This document shows, piece by piece, positions 43,770-56,151 of a stretch of DNA of 64,000 nucleotides. The translations under genes and the position numbers were made by a program. A model generated the notes under the pieces. It was not told where the DNA came from and did not search any database. It worked only from the letters and a program-made list of their open reading frames with translations. Position 1 is the first letter of the stretch. Each line of letters starts with the position of its first letter. Source of the stretch: Isoetes taiwanensis (Eukaryota; Streptophyta; Lycopodiopsida; Isoetales; Isoetaceae); NCBI GenBank assembly GCA_021234155.1, contig JAJEKV010000094.1, forward strand, positions 521,461 to 585,460. The letters run 5' to 3'.

Positions 43770-45480
43770 AGCCACGCTTTCCTCTTGAGCTTAGTGGAGA
43801 AAGTTCCAAAGAATGCACCTATATCATCATGTGTATGCCCAACCATCATGAATCCCACTTCTCACAACTTTGAATACTCCCACTCAATCGCCAAGTATGA
43901 CATTGCCCCAAACATCCATCTATTCTGTTTCTTTCCAACAGCTTGTCCAATTGAACGCATAGCCTCCTCGGGCAGCTTGTTTCTCAAGTAGTGGGGAAAT
44001 CATCCCAAGTCCTCCTTGATTCACTAGACACCTTGGATATGAGCTTTTTATTCTGGGCCTTTGGTAACAAAGCTGCTGATCATCCATCAAAGCTCAAAAA
44101 TGGTGCCGATGGGGAATACCTCCTCCCTTTCTACTCCATCCTTTTCTCTAGTGTTCTCGTTCTGAAAATAGAGTTCACATGGGAAGTTTGATCATCCTCC
44201 ATAGATCAAGTTACCAAAATGACCATAGGTTCCTAGCTTCCATGACCATATATGTTAAGACACCCGCTAGACTTTACTTTCATTCAAAAAGCGCTTTTGA
44301 CAACGCCAGTAAAGGGATCTAGCTTTGGCAAGAAAGTCTTGTGTTGGTCCATCTTATCATGAATTATACACAAATCGCTGCCGTGACCGAGAAAAATGTT
44401 CTCCACTCAATACAACTGCCTACATGATATTTGGTCCCTTTGGTGATCTCAAGAAATTGCTCCCAATTGCCATTCTTCTTTCTATTGCGCTGATGCAAGT
44501 GTATCCTTGAGTTGAATGCAAAGTGTTGCACTTTGAGAATGGTATGGCGCCAGTGTGACACTCAATGCCCCAGAAGTGAGTGCTCCATAACTTGTTGAAA
44601 TGTGATTGAGAAAGAGGCTCACCTCCGCTTGTGATGGAGTTGACCTCTTTAAGGCACTCCTTTTGGGTATAGTGTTGTGTAAGTAACACTTTTTGCACCA
44701 CTCAAGACACCGCTCGCTCACCTCTCACTTGTGGGGCATAGATCGGTGACATGTATCCTACAAAGCTCTCCAAGACCGCAATGGCCTCGAGAGTATGTAT
44801 TTGCTTCAGTTTCAAAGTGAGTGTACTGCCATGTTGGAACAAACCGTGTCCTTTCTAACCTGCTCCCAAAGATCTCAGAATGAAGACTTTGTTCACCCCC
44901 AAGAATCCATCTCAATGCGTTTCCTCATACATACCTTCAGCCCCTCAATTGATATAATACCTTCCCGTGTTTTCATCATAGTCGAATTCCTGGGCTAATA
45001 CAAGAGTAGATGAAATTAATCCTATCTTTTATGAAGTCAGTCCAATGTATTGGGACCTTTATCTCAGACGCAGGTCATCCACATCAGATCAAGATCAGGC
45101 AATCTAGGTTGCAACACCTTGTCCCTCTAATTGCCTCTGGTAGGTTTTTGGTTAAATATACTTTCCATCCTCGCCACTTAGGCCTCTTTGGGCACCCTCC
45201 TTTGGCTTCCTTTTATGAAAATATAGTGCCTTCCTTGTGACCAGATGTCACCACTCACCAAATCTTCCACATGGCCTCGTGGGCCTTGGGGGTATGTAGT
45301 TCAAGAGGGCATTCCTAAACTATCACCATTCTTGTGTGTAATATATCTAATTTGGCCATCTCAACCGAAGTTTGGGACTCCAACAACCCAGAGCACACAA
45401 TGCAATCATCAGAGCTTCCTCGAACATGATTGTATCAACTTGGATAAGAAGCTTCACAATGCCAACCCAAGATGATCATC
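43770..45480 (-). pseudogene. DUF7869-type protein, degenerate
   Basis: Broken minus-strand frames line up with a family I recognise from plants and invertebrates. In order they are QHYTQKECLKEVNS; SQSHFNKLWSTHFWGIE; PFSKCNTL; MDQHKTFLPKL (about 44335-44352); a GHG-containing stretch; CVQLDKLLERNR; and GFMMVGHTHDDIGAFFGTFS (43800-43860), where VGHTHxDID is the family hallmark. A frame further upstream (45240-45000) is rich in Lys/Trp and could be the N-terminal part. At least five frameshifts and several stops make it non-functional. The family's function is not established. A transposon origin is suggested by its inverted-repeat context. Confidence 0.7.
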
Positions 45481-45682
45481 TCCCAGCCTTTCATCATTGA
45501 CACTACTGCGCGATCAACCGCAGCTTATGATGCTCCCTACAAATACTATCTCGCTGTAAGGGTGCAACAACAAGCATGCTATCTTTCTCCTCAATTGGAG
45601 CCTAGGGCAATGTCCTCAGGCTGACTTCCTTGGCTCCATTTTGCTCATTCCCCACATGCTCCCCCAATGAAAGTTATACACA

Positions 45683-46090
45683 TTAAAACATATACAACCA
45701 TTTAAACCATTAAATCCACATATACAACCATTTAAACCATTAAACCATACAACCATTTAAGACAATTAAACCATTAAACCACATCCACAAACCACCAAAC
45801 CAAAACATTAAAACCATATAACCAAAGAAACATTAAACACTATAACCATATAAATCCATGTAACCATTATGCAACTATTAACCATTCAACCATTAACCAT
45901 TAAAACCATTAACCATTATTAGAACCATGTTAGGAACCATTAGAACCATTAACCATTAAAAACATTAAAACCATTAAATCCATTATTAGAACCATATTGT
46001 AAATCCATTAGAACCATTAACCATTAAAACATTAAAACCATTAACCATTAAATCTATTAACCATTATAAACATTATAACCATTAAAAATA
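45683..46090. repeat. ACCATTAA-type minisatellite
   Basis: About 400 bp of irregular repeats of ACCATTAA, ACCATTAAAAC and ACCATATAAACC on the plus strand, almost free of G. No coding potential. Confidence 0.9.
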
Positions 46091-46360
46091 TGGCTCCACG
46101 TGGTGCCTCGTTACCACCGCCACATTGCCACGTCAAGAATCCTGACACCCATGTCACTTGACCGCATGGCCCACACGGAGAGGGTGTCATAATGTACACT
46201 TTAGTTCGAGGGTGCAGCCCAAAATAATCGCATCTCTTCCTCTTCCCCCGCCACCCATTCATCCATTCATTCTTTCTCTCGTTTCGCTTTTTCCATTCCG
46301 TCTTCGAGCTCCTACTCTTGGCGCATCCTTCCAATCTCAATCTCTGACTTCTTATGACAA

Positions 46361-46498
46361 ATGTACCGTCGACGGATCAGAGACGATCTAGCCACGAGGT
46401 TTTTCACAGCTTATGTTCGAAATAAGGCATCGCTCGAGAAGAAAGTGAGGTCCTTCTCTCAGAAGTTTATGCCTTTTTATCATTTTTTAGTTTTCTAA
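46361..46498 (+). CDS. Small basic ORF, hypothetical exon
   Basis: 45 codons starting MYRRRIRDDLATRFFTAYV and ending in TAA. It is preceded by a pyrimidine-rich leader (46220-46340) resembling a plant 5' UTR. GT dinucleotides around 46443-46450 (AAGAAAGTGAGGTCC) might be a donor if this is a first exon. I do not recognise the product. The call rests on ORF quality alone. Confidence 0.2.
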   Translation: MYRRRIRDDLATRFFTAYVRNKASLEKKVRSFSQKFMPFYHFLVF

Positions 46499-47640
46499 GT
46501 CCTTTAGTTTTATTGCACTCTTACTTATATTCTTCTTTATCGAGGTTCTTACTATCCCCTCGCTTCAATTTCCCCACCGACAAATCCTATTCCCTCTTTT
46601 GCAAACTGTTTCAAACATGGAATCAAACACCTGAGCTTCCTCTCAGATCCAAAGAAATCTACCGTGTTTGGTTTATTAATATGTTCTCTTTGTCTCCATC
46701 AACAAGCTTACCTCTATTTCACATGTTTTCAATCAAGCTCGCTTTTGCTTTGTTTTGTTTCTTCTGTGTTTGTTTCTTCTTTCTTAGTTTTTGTTTTATT
46801 GAAAACCTTGTACTGTGCATAAGTGCATCTGCAAGTAAGACTAGCTAAGTAAGCAAATCAACTAGGAATCCTCGAGACGTGGTGATAGGAAGAAAAAATC
46901 CACAGAGCAAGAATAACATTACTATGAATGATTCACAAATGTAAATTGCAAAAACTTTCTATGACTGCTTCTTACAACGTAATCCTTAACTATGAATGAA
47001 TGTTTTAACTATGATCTAAGAATGATTTGGCGCATGTACAAATGCAAATCTTTCAACCTTCACATATTCTCCCTTGCACCCGGGTGCACCTAATGTAAGT
47101 CTATATGGCATGTGCGCAGATAGGTTAAGAGAAATTATCCCTTATACCTAAAAATTTCCTACCTCATATTTTATACCTCATATCATTTTATATACCCCTA
47201 CCATATTTCTCTTATAAATATACAGAATTCAAGCAAGAAAATACTCCCTTCCATATAAGGGTACAGCTTATCCCCAAAAACCCCAGCATCCCATACACTC
47301 ACATGTTTTCTACTTCTGCTTAATGAAAGTGCACCCCTCAAACCCTTCAAGGTGAAAGGTGCGTGACCGCACTCGCTTTCGACTACAGCCGGTGAATGCC
47401 TGTCTTCTTGCCAACAATCCAGAAGTGGTTGCCTTCTTCTCGACCTCCTCAAGCGAAGTCGAGACCTCTCGCCTCACAGGCTCGAGAAATGGGAGAGTGT
47501 ACCCCCGGATTGTTGGTCGGCCGAGGTACTGTAATCGCAGCCGAGAACGCATATCTACCCAAGGTCCTTCTAGTCCTCGAGCCAATGCCTTTTTGTGCAT
47601 TCTCACCGCCAATGGCTCTGTCCAGTAGCCTCCACCCCAG
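46499..47640. other. Unassigned DNA
   Basis: Pyrimidine-rich at 46500-46850, then AT-rich, then GC-richer from 47330. Frames on both strands at 47200-47760 overlap each other and show no domain. Confidence 0.35.
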
Positions 47641-48420
47641 CCCATGCCACCTCTTCGAACCATCTTCGCTGGAATACGCGGCGGGACCGCTCCTCGACCG
47701 GGGTGGAGGCCTCACGATGAACCGTGAGACGCAGTTGTCGCCTCTCACTCGTGAGTCGAGAAGACCCGCTTAGTCGAGAATCCCGGCATTCTTCTATGTC
47801 CTCACACAGCTCGCATGCCTTTTGGCCACTCTCCTTCAAATTATCTTCCTCGAAAGTATTGCATCTGCGGTTCCGTCAGAGGTTCCTCGACCCGCCGAGC
47901 CACTCTCCTTCGAACCATCTTCCTCGAATATTGCAAAAGAGGAGGGGCTCTGACCGGGTGGGAGGCCTCCGCAACCAACCACAGGAAATGCATCCTTAAG
48001 GCCCCGCAAACCTACCCAACTTTATTTTCATCAAGATTCGGGATATCGTTATAGGGTTGTTTGTTGTTCTATTTCCCGGCCGCGAGTCGAGAATGCCTTA
48101 ACCAGCCAGCGACTCCGTGAGTACTACCGAGTTTCACGCCGGTTAAGGCATTCTCGACTTGGCGAAGTCGAGGATGCGTGCATCAAGCCAACACCGGATT
48201 CTTTTCACTCTCATGAAGTCGAATGCGTGCATCGCCAACACCGGGATTCTCGAATTCTCTAGTCCTAGGTTTAGTCCTAGGTGCCTCTATCCCATCCGGA
48301 AGCCACTCTCCTTTGAACCATCAGCCCTCGAATATTATGACGGAGTGGCCCTGGACCGGGTGGAGGCATCTCGACTAAATCCACGTGGGATGCATTTGAA
48401 CTATATCAAAAAGGCCCTAG
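47640..48420. repeat. Diverged repeat units (GCCACTCTCCTTCGAACCATC type)
   Basis: Units begin near 47646, 47825, 47899 and 48302 with GCCACTCTCCTT, followed by CGAACCATC and CTCGAATA. Three of the four (not the short one at 47825) go on to ACCGGGTGGAGGC. In one plus frame the best unit reads FEPSALEYYDGVALDRVEA, and another reads FEPSSLEYAAGPLLDR, so the units may once have been translated. Confidence 0.6.
48086..48158. repeat. 18-bp perfect inverted repeat
   Basis: GTCGAGAATGCCTTAACC (48086-48103) and its exact complement at 48141-48158, with a 37-nt spacer. A second hairpin, TCGACTTGGCGAAGTCGA, overlaps its right arm. Confidence 0.85.
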
Positions 48421-49387
48421 ACCTATGATATCATGCGCACGTAATCCAGTATGCCTAATGTATACTTGGACCGGATAAGCTTCTAAAACGTAATGGAAGG
48501 GTATTCAAGCAAAAAATACAGTAATGATGAAACCGTTCTCATGAAGCTGTCTCATTTAGGTTCCCTTTGCCGGGTACTCCTCTATAGTTCAATGATCAAA
48601 CGGGAGTCAGCCAAGGTGATGTTATCCGACCATTGTGCCCAAAGATTCTCAACCTGTGAGAGTATATTTATCTCGACGCTGAAATATGCCGACAAGGAAA
48701 CACAATTCGGCCGAAGCCATTTGAAAGCGCCTCCCCTGCTCTATACACATCCGCATGTTCTACACACATAATGAAACATGAATCTCAAACTCATGTGTGT
48801 TCTTGCAAGAACTCCTTGACTATTGTATCACGTGATCCCGCCAGCCTCACCGAGTCTTCGCTTCTTCTCATGGCTCCCATCAACAATGCATCCCCATCAA
48901 ATACTTGTATCAAAGCCGTATTCTCAAGCAAAAGATCCTCTTCCATATGCCGCAGTTGTGTTGTTCTTGTCTTACAAAATTTCATCCGCTAGTTACCTTA
49001 GCCCCGCAAGGTACATCGATCAAATCAACTATTTGCAAAAGACACGCTAGCTAGAAATAGACACAGTAAGGCGCTATTAGAGCTTACAAATAAGCGGCGC
49101 CATCCGCGGAACTCGGCGAAGCAATCGACCTCGCTTCTCCTGCCGCCGGGTGGCGCTTATGCTACCGAATCCGTTTCGTAAATCTCCACCGCGCCACTAA
49201 GTCCCTCCTCGAAGTGAATGAATTTGAAATTCGTTTGGGCAAAAGCAAGCTGGCCGTCTCCGCATCGGCTCAAGTTTTGAATTGTAGGTTCCACTTCACC
49301 TTTAAGAACACGCCGAATTTTACGTAGCCCTAAACCTTCTGCCGGAAGAGTTCAATTTACAAGGGAATCCGAAGCGTAAAGAAGAAG
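48421..49387. other. Unassigned DNA
   Basis: Short frames only (48493-48771 plus, 48791-48985 minus). No family was recognised. Confidence 0.35.
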
Positions 49388-49654
49388 ATGCGGGTACAGA
49401 TATGGCGCACCATCGAAGAAGCCGGTACCGGCGCGTCGTCTCGCCGACCGCCAGCAGCCACGCTAACCCGTGAGCCTCGCCAGGTTCTGGCCGTATGCCC
49501 CATCGATCCGCCATCCTTCCCGCGCGATTCAACGCCGGTCAACCCGTTCCGCCATCTGGCGCAGATCGCAAGACGAGCCGCTGATACTCGCTATTTTGGT
49601 GGTGGCGTCAGTATCACCGGTGAAGGAGAAGGACTGCTTCGGGTGATAAGGTGA
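49388..49654 (+). CDS. Hypothetical 88-codon ORF, doubtful
   Basis: Arg/Pro-rich frame starting MRVQIWRTIEEAGTGASSRR in a locally GC-rich stretch. Overlapping frames on the minus strand are equally open, which lowers confidence. No domain was recognised. Confidence 0.15.
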   Translation: MRVQIWRTIEEAGTGASSRRPPAATLTREPRQVLAVCPIDPPSFPRDSTPVNPFRHLAQIARRAADTRYFGGGVSITGEGEGLLRVIR

Positions 49655-50690
49655 AGCATTCGCCATTGCGTACAAAAGGTCGATGTTTCTCCGCCTCGCC
49701 GCATTCAAGCAATAATACATTGTATGTGGAAGACCGCCTGGCGTGTTTACCAATGCAAGAAGCTGTCGGGTGATTTAACCACTTTCACTCTTCAATGAAC
49801 AAGTCGGCAACCGGCCAAAGACGCACTTCAAACTGGTCGCAACCCGGGCAAGCGATCTATAAGGATGAAGGCCCAACCCCATCCCTTGTTTTAGCCCATC
49901 TTCGGGCGAGCGGTCGCCCGTCAACGAGCTTCACCAAACGCGCTAAAGACCTCCCGTGCCAACCCCACCGTACGGACGCCGTAAAAGTTCACAAAGAAAA
50001 CCTACGACCCGCATTGCAGCCGCGACCGGCCAATCGAGGATTCGACAGTCAAGACGAGGAAGATACGGCCCACCCCACCGATCCGCATTTAAGCAGATTA
50101 GGAAATCACGCAGTAAACCGCACATGGAGCGCCGTTGGCCTCGCCATCCATCAGACATCACACCGACATCAAACGCCAAGGTTTGCATCAGAGATGCCGC
50201 CTTGTTCAACATGGACTTAATCCACATTACGCCGGAGATTTCGAACCGATGGAAGCGGCATCCCTGCTGTGGTATCCACGCCCATGTATGACATTCAACA
50301 AAGCCAACTCGTGAGTTGTTCACTGGAAGTTTGGCGAAGACTCATGGAAAAGATCGCCGCTGGTTGGGGACGGCCAAGATCTGAGGTTGTTTTGCAAGCA
50401 TTGCGCACGCAAAAGCGAAGCGTCACAGGATCAAAGACATATTCCCAAACCAGAAGCGTAGAGTTCTTTCGCTTTCACCCGAACGGAGTCGCTGATTAGC
50501 CAACGCTGTAAACAATAAATAGCAGCAAAGTGCCGCTACATAAGGTACCTTCAGGCTCTACCCCAGTTTGAGAAGCCAGACTTCCGCCTCCCCGTATCGG
50601 GTAATACGTAGCTGTGAGTGGAAACACGTAAGCAGGTTGCGGTTTCAATCACGGTTTAGAAACCCGCAGAAGCAAAGAAAGTCAAAGATT
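49655..50690. other. Unassigned GC-richer DNA with a CxxC fragment
   Basis: Near 50320-50450 a plus frame reads WKFGEDSWKRSPLVG and then LFCKHCARKSEAS, vaguely like a BED/hAT-type zinc-finger start. The rest (49795-50291) is open in several frames but unrecognised. Confidence 0.25.
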
Positions 50691-50787
50691 GAAGGGACTT
50701 TCTGTTCCGCAGCCTGCAGAAGCCGAGAATAAATGTGGGAAGAACAAGGTGAAAGGCTTTCTCCTCGCTACCCGAGAAAGTCCCTTC
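50691..50787. repeat. 13-bp inverted repeat
   Basis: GAAGGGACTTTCT (50691-50703) and AGAAAGTCCCTTC (50775-50787) are exact complements with a 71-nt spacer. A nearby TTCGACTT...AAGTCGA pair (about 50813-50834) resembles the hairpin at 48155. Confidence 0.75.
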
Positions 50788-52171
50788 ATACCTCCTGGAT
50801 TCTCCGCTTCCTTTCGACTTCTCACCGCAAAGTCGATGTTCTTAGGCAACGAGAACATTAGAGATTAATGGCTGATGGGTGAAAGATGTCCCCATCCTTT
50901 CTTCCCTCACTGGCAATGTCGCCAGTTTACATCCTGCTGCATCGCTCGGCAGGCGGGCAAGGATTTAATGATTGTTTACTCGGTTTTCATTCTCTATGTT
51001 CTCTTCCTCGGTACTTTCTCACCGGCTTCGAGTCCTTCTCCCTTCTCCTCGCGTTCCTCTCAATTTTCTCCTGGTTCTATTTGCAAAACCGAAGGAATGG
51101 GGAGAAAACATTGAGATTAATGGTTTTCAGCAAGATTGACGCCTTTCCGCACTTCGTTTTGTTTAGTTATAACGAAAGCATTGGTTTGGTAGGCGTGGAG
51201 TAGATATCATCGCGGAGGAAGTTGCTCGGTTTGTTCCTCTATGTTTTTTCTCTCTCATTATTCTCATCAGCGAAGTCCGGCGGAAAAATCTCAGACTTTA
51301 TTTATTATATTCCTTTTTGGTGTTAGAGATATTTTCATGACTGATTGTGACATCATCGAATGCAGCCCACCTTCACCAGCGCCACGTTCTACAACGCGGG
51401 AAAGCACTGGTTGGGTCCTCACGTCCTAAAGCGGTTCCCTCCGATATGGAATCTTCGAACTTCTTGCGATATGTTCGAAGGTCGCAGAAGATGATGAGGA
51501 AATATGACGAACATTTATGTTGTTGTACATAACCAAAAGGGCGGACTTCAAGATAGTTACCGGGAACAAAGTTCGAATCCGTTCGCTCTCCAACCAGTTC
51601 CCGAGGGTCGTGACGCCTCTGGAACTCTTTGATAAACTTACATGGCCCGTGCTAACGGAACGGTTCCAAACTGTGTTCATTATCTGTCCCAAAGCCCTTA
51701 GTTAATTTTTTTTTCACGTTTCAAGAAAGTCAAGAACGAAATTTACGCGGTTGTTCTTTTCCCGCTCGCCAAGCCTCACGTCCACAAAGACAAAACCGCT
51801 ACTATAAAATCCTTCAGGCCAGCCTGGCTGCCGCCAGCACTGACTGCTGACTCTTCGCTGGCTTTTGCTGCCTTTTGTTATCATATCAATCAAGGTTTCC
51901 AGGATTTGCATCATATCTCGTTAACGACTGCTTTTTATTTGTCGCATTCATCTGCAATGGTTAATCTTCATTCGCCAAGGTCAACGGCGTAAAGCGCATT
52001 TTAATTTATCCGCCATTCCAGAAGATCATTAACTTGCGCTTGTAGCTTATTTATCACAATAAAGCTCGAATGTGCAAACCATCGCAGTTTGACAATTGCG
52101 ATGAACTCACCCAATGGAGGTGCTACAATGGTGGATAGGAAATGCAATCGAGAAGAAAGTATTCCACCATA
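50788..52171. other. Unassigned DNA
   Basis: Several 60-100 codon frames on both strands. None shows a domain I can name. Confidence 0.3.
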
Positions 52172-52255
52172 GTGGAAGAAGATGGGGATGAAAATGGAGA
52201 AGACACAAGTCATGAAATGCAAGATTTAGTAGACGAAGAGGTTGGAGGGTCAAAG
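52172..52255 (+). other. Acidic C-terminal-like exon fragment
   Basis: 28 codons reading VEEDGDENGEDTSH...DEEVGG and followed at once by GGTAAT, a possible donor. Acidic tails of this kind end plant hAT transposases, but this is too short to assign. Confidence 0.2.
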
Positions 52256-53400
52256 GTAATAATCCTTTTCATTTCATTACATGTAACGCTTCCCACTTCT
52301 ATTCCATGAGCCAAAACATGTCTTGATTCCGCCATGTGCCGATGAAGGCCACATGAAGATTCAAAGCACGAACTTGCGCTACACCTGGTGGCACCTATAA
52401 GTCTTTGCGATGTTTTGATGCAACAACAACATATTAACTTCAAAAACACGCTCTAAATGGGAAAATGTTGTTTTAAAAGTTCTAATGTTATCGTTGCTGA
52501 GTAGCTTATACATGTTTAGTTTGCACTTTCTCCTTGAAACATTAATTCTAAGTGTCAAGATGTTCTGCCAAAGGGAACTTCAACCACCCTGAACAAGTTG
52601 GTCGTTCTATCCGTCTCCGCTCTCGCTCCAGATTTTGGTCGTTCTCAAAGTCTTCGCTCCAGACTATGGACTCGTGACTAAAAGAGGACTCATTCTTAGT
52701 TAATCAGGACCTGCCCGGGGAGTAGAAATGGACTGAGATATGGCTTAATGGTGAGGAAGAGGAGCGTAGCTGAGGTAAGTTGGACGGAAAGAAATTGGTT
52801 ATTGGGTATCGCGAAAGGATACGTATCGATGGACAAGGGAAATGCTTGACGGTTGTGGTAGAATCGGATGGAATAATCTCGCGCAGGAAAAGTAGAAGTC
52901 GCAAAATGCCGGTGTTGATTACGTTTCACAATCTCTAAAGAGAGCTGCATTGAAGAAGGTCCGCAATGCTGCTCTCCAATGCATGCCATGATTTTGATTA
53001 TTATGCGAGCAGCTAAATTACTAATCGCATTTATTAGCCGTAATGACTTTGGTATTAAACTTGCTCGATATTAATCCCCAAAGTCAGCCGCGGGCTTAGC
53101 CAAACTCTACAACATTTTCCTCACACTTTGAAGCCAAACCAACCCAAACATCATCCCAAAAAATTTCTAAATATTAAACCAAATTACATATTTCTTTTTA
53201 ATATATTCCACTTATTTTAGTTTCATTTTCTTTGTGAAAACATTTTATAATGTTAAGTAGTAAAGTCTAGGACTCAATTAATTCATAATGCTAAAGAAAC
53301 TAAACTAATAGCCTACATATTTCATATAAACTAGAATGATGTGTTAGCTAAATCCAGTCTCTAAATTGATATTCTGTAAAAGCCATGGTTTCAGCTTCAA
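52256..53400. other. Unassigned DNA
   Basis: Includes an imperfect inverted repeat GACTTTGG...CCAAAGTC at about 53048-53085. No gene is supported. Confidence 0.3.
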
Positions 53401-53580
53401 ACACTACAAAAAATTTCTACCAGATTTCTAGTATTTGGCTAAAGAGCCCGTGGTTGGTGCAGTCCCTAAAAGTTGTTAAAATATTATTTTTTTCCATTTT
53501 TCCAGCATTTACTTTAGCCAATGATTTTTGAAAATGTGCTAAAATCACAAATAGCTAAGTTTAGCTCCTACAATTATTAT
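53401..53580 (+). repeat. CACTA-like terminus
   Basis: CACTACAAAAAATTTC followed by TTTAGC/GCTAAA-type subterminal motifs resembles the end of an En/Spm (CACTA) DNA transposon. The opposite TTGTAGTG end was not found in the window, so it is a solo or truncated end at best. Confidence 0.3.
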
Positions 53581-56151
53581 TCCATGATAAAGGAGAGGTC
53601 GCTGCTTGATGAGGAAGACATGAGTGAGTTGAAACTCATGTCAACCCCACATCAACACCGCTAAAGCGCAACGCCAAAACCCTCCCTTCCTCGAATCCAG
53701 CTAGCGGCACCGGCGAGTGGTGCTTGATTGGGTGGTCCCATTTAAGATGGATGATACCTCGAAAAACCTTGTGGGACAAGGCTTGGTGGTCTGAACTGCA
53801 CCCGTAGTCTGCACATTACAGCACAATGATCGGGTTATCTCACCCCGCTTTTGTATGGTGAAAAACTTGACATTATAAAGGGTAAGACATACCGTGGACA
53901 TGACCGAAGCCGATACTTTCGCTTCTTATCTTTGCATGTTCAGTAATCGTAATAAATCGTTGTGTCGCCAGATTGGCAGTCATATTAACTTCACCAAATG
54001 GCGACTCCGGTATTCATATAAATTTAACCGGAATATGAGTGTAGATTTGGTTCGCCGAAGGCACCAAGTTTTGCCAATGTAGTTTATTATTTCAAGATCG
54101 GCTGCACTGACAAGTAGTGCGGTCTAGCTTAACACCACCATCTCGACAAAGTTCATGCATTTCAAGAGCGATGGTCCCCGAAGGATCTGGCATATAGATG
54201 GCGGAGGATGTTACCGATGCCAAGCATTGATGGTGCGACATGTCCACATAGAATCTTTATCCCAAAGAGTTATCAGCAATTCTCATAACCGCCTTTGGTC
54301 GAGGAAGATCATACAGGCGTGAGTGGTACATGAAATTTCGCCTCTGCTATGCGTGAATGAAACCTGGCTTCCGGTTGGAAATAAGGACATGGTTGAAACC
54401 GTCATAGTACTCCGGACTGCTTTACGAGCATTTCAAAGCGAGAAGACAACCGAAGCACGGCGACGATGATGACGGCGACAAACCTCGGAGCCGCCCATAA
54501 GGAGAGAGAGAAAGGTGACGGAGACGACAATGTCCGTTTATAGACGACAACGCCGCCAATCATTACTTGAGAGTTCGAGATTGTGGTTCATTTTGCTCGA
54601 AAAGCCATCTGAAGTCACAAATGAAATCCTCCGAAGCCGACTCACAGTCAGAAACGTCTCCCCTATCCGACGCTCATCTCCAGCACACGAATCGCGAACG
54701 TAACGGGATCATTGTCAATATCATGAATTCCGCCGCGCCTTCACACATCACGCGGAGGATACCGGATCCAAGAAAGCCAAGAGCAAGACCGCGGCAGCAA
54801 GAAAGCGAATCCGGAAATAATGATCCCGCATACGGATCCCCATCAACGCAAACTTCGGCACAAACTCTAATTGATCTGGTTTACCTGCGAGATGGATGCC
54901 ACTGAGAGTATTAGTCGCAAAGAGGCCTAATGATAAAGACGCCCCTTAGATTAATACTGTAGCCATTAAAGTGGGTCTAGTCGTATTCTTCGACCTAGAG
55001 CAAGCAGTTATTATCGAAAGGGTGGAACGGGATTCAAGTGGCTATATGGTCTTTGTATGGCAAAGCAGTCATTATCATCATCCTCGTACCTCGGCCTCGC
55101 TTTAACGTTCCAAGCTTGTTCGGGGAAACGAAAAGGTCAAAGGACAAACTCCTCATCCTACCATCACTGTATGAAGTCGGCTATGGTGAAAGCACGACAC
55201 GGCTCTATGAGGCACACCGTGATTCCAACAAACACAAAGACTTTGATCATAGACCCACCCGCCTGGCCAAGCAAGCTGCCATCATAACCGCAAGACACAA
55301 TGCACCACGCCGCAGTTAATATTATCGACCGTGCGTAATATATGAAATGGATAGGCGGTCATCCTGCCCGCCCGCCCTTCGAACCGCCTGCCACAATTCT
55401 GTATCGCATGTCATTAGAACCATCCCACACCCTCAAGGAGGTCTAATCCGCATATTGCCGCCGACCGCGAAAGCCATGATCCATATTTCCAGAACAAGAA
55501 GAGCGACCGCCTATAGCCCAACTGTGCGAATCTTGCAAAGAAACGGAAGAAATGGCTACAATATTTTGTAATGAATATACTTGTACATTGAGGCCGCCAC
55601 CGCGAGTCGGTGAAAGGCATGTTTGTTCTCGTTGATGAAACCATTTATTTTGTGATCGATGTGTTTTACAACGTAATGATAATGGTTAGATAGCTTTTTA
55701 AGTGATTATGAAGCCGAAAGGTAATTGCGAATTGCGACAAACTATTGCAGCTTCCGGGTACTGGATGCAACCATATTCCACAGAATGGTTGTTTTGACTT
55801 TTCTCGCCTTTCTCGACTGCAAAGTCGAAAGCAAAAAGACACTACTTGCCATGAATAGATGCAAATATATGGAATAAATGTTTCATTGTATTTCTTTTGA
55901 ATTCACCATTTCTTTCTTCGCTTTTGATTAATGATTCTAATTGTTAATCATACCTTCCTTGCTCCGTGGTTCGTATACGCATCCCGCACGTTATCGTAAT
56001 CCCGCTCGTGTATACCCAAAGACCGCCTCAGCGCATCGCATCCCCGCTTTAAGGCGGGTGTAGATACCGTCGGGCACGATCCGCCACGCCACAATCTTCA
56101 CGTCTCTACTAGATAAGGTTGCTCGTGGAATGCGCACGCCATGCACAATAA
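53581..56151. other. Unassigned GC-richer DNA
   Basis: Contains open stretches at 54515-54905 and 55038-55319 without recognised motifs. A CTCGACTGCAAAGTCGAAAG hairpin-like segment lies near 55788-55820. Confidence 0.3.

Noticed and set aside
45683-46090. Regularly spaced repeats as a CRISPR array
   Set aside because: Units are short, continuous and variable with no unique spacers, and the genome is eukaryotic.
47198-47839. Six or more overlapping 75-125 codon frames as a gene
   Set aside because: Frames on both strands overlap fully in a GC-rich stretch that lacks stops by composition. No motif is shared with known proteins.
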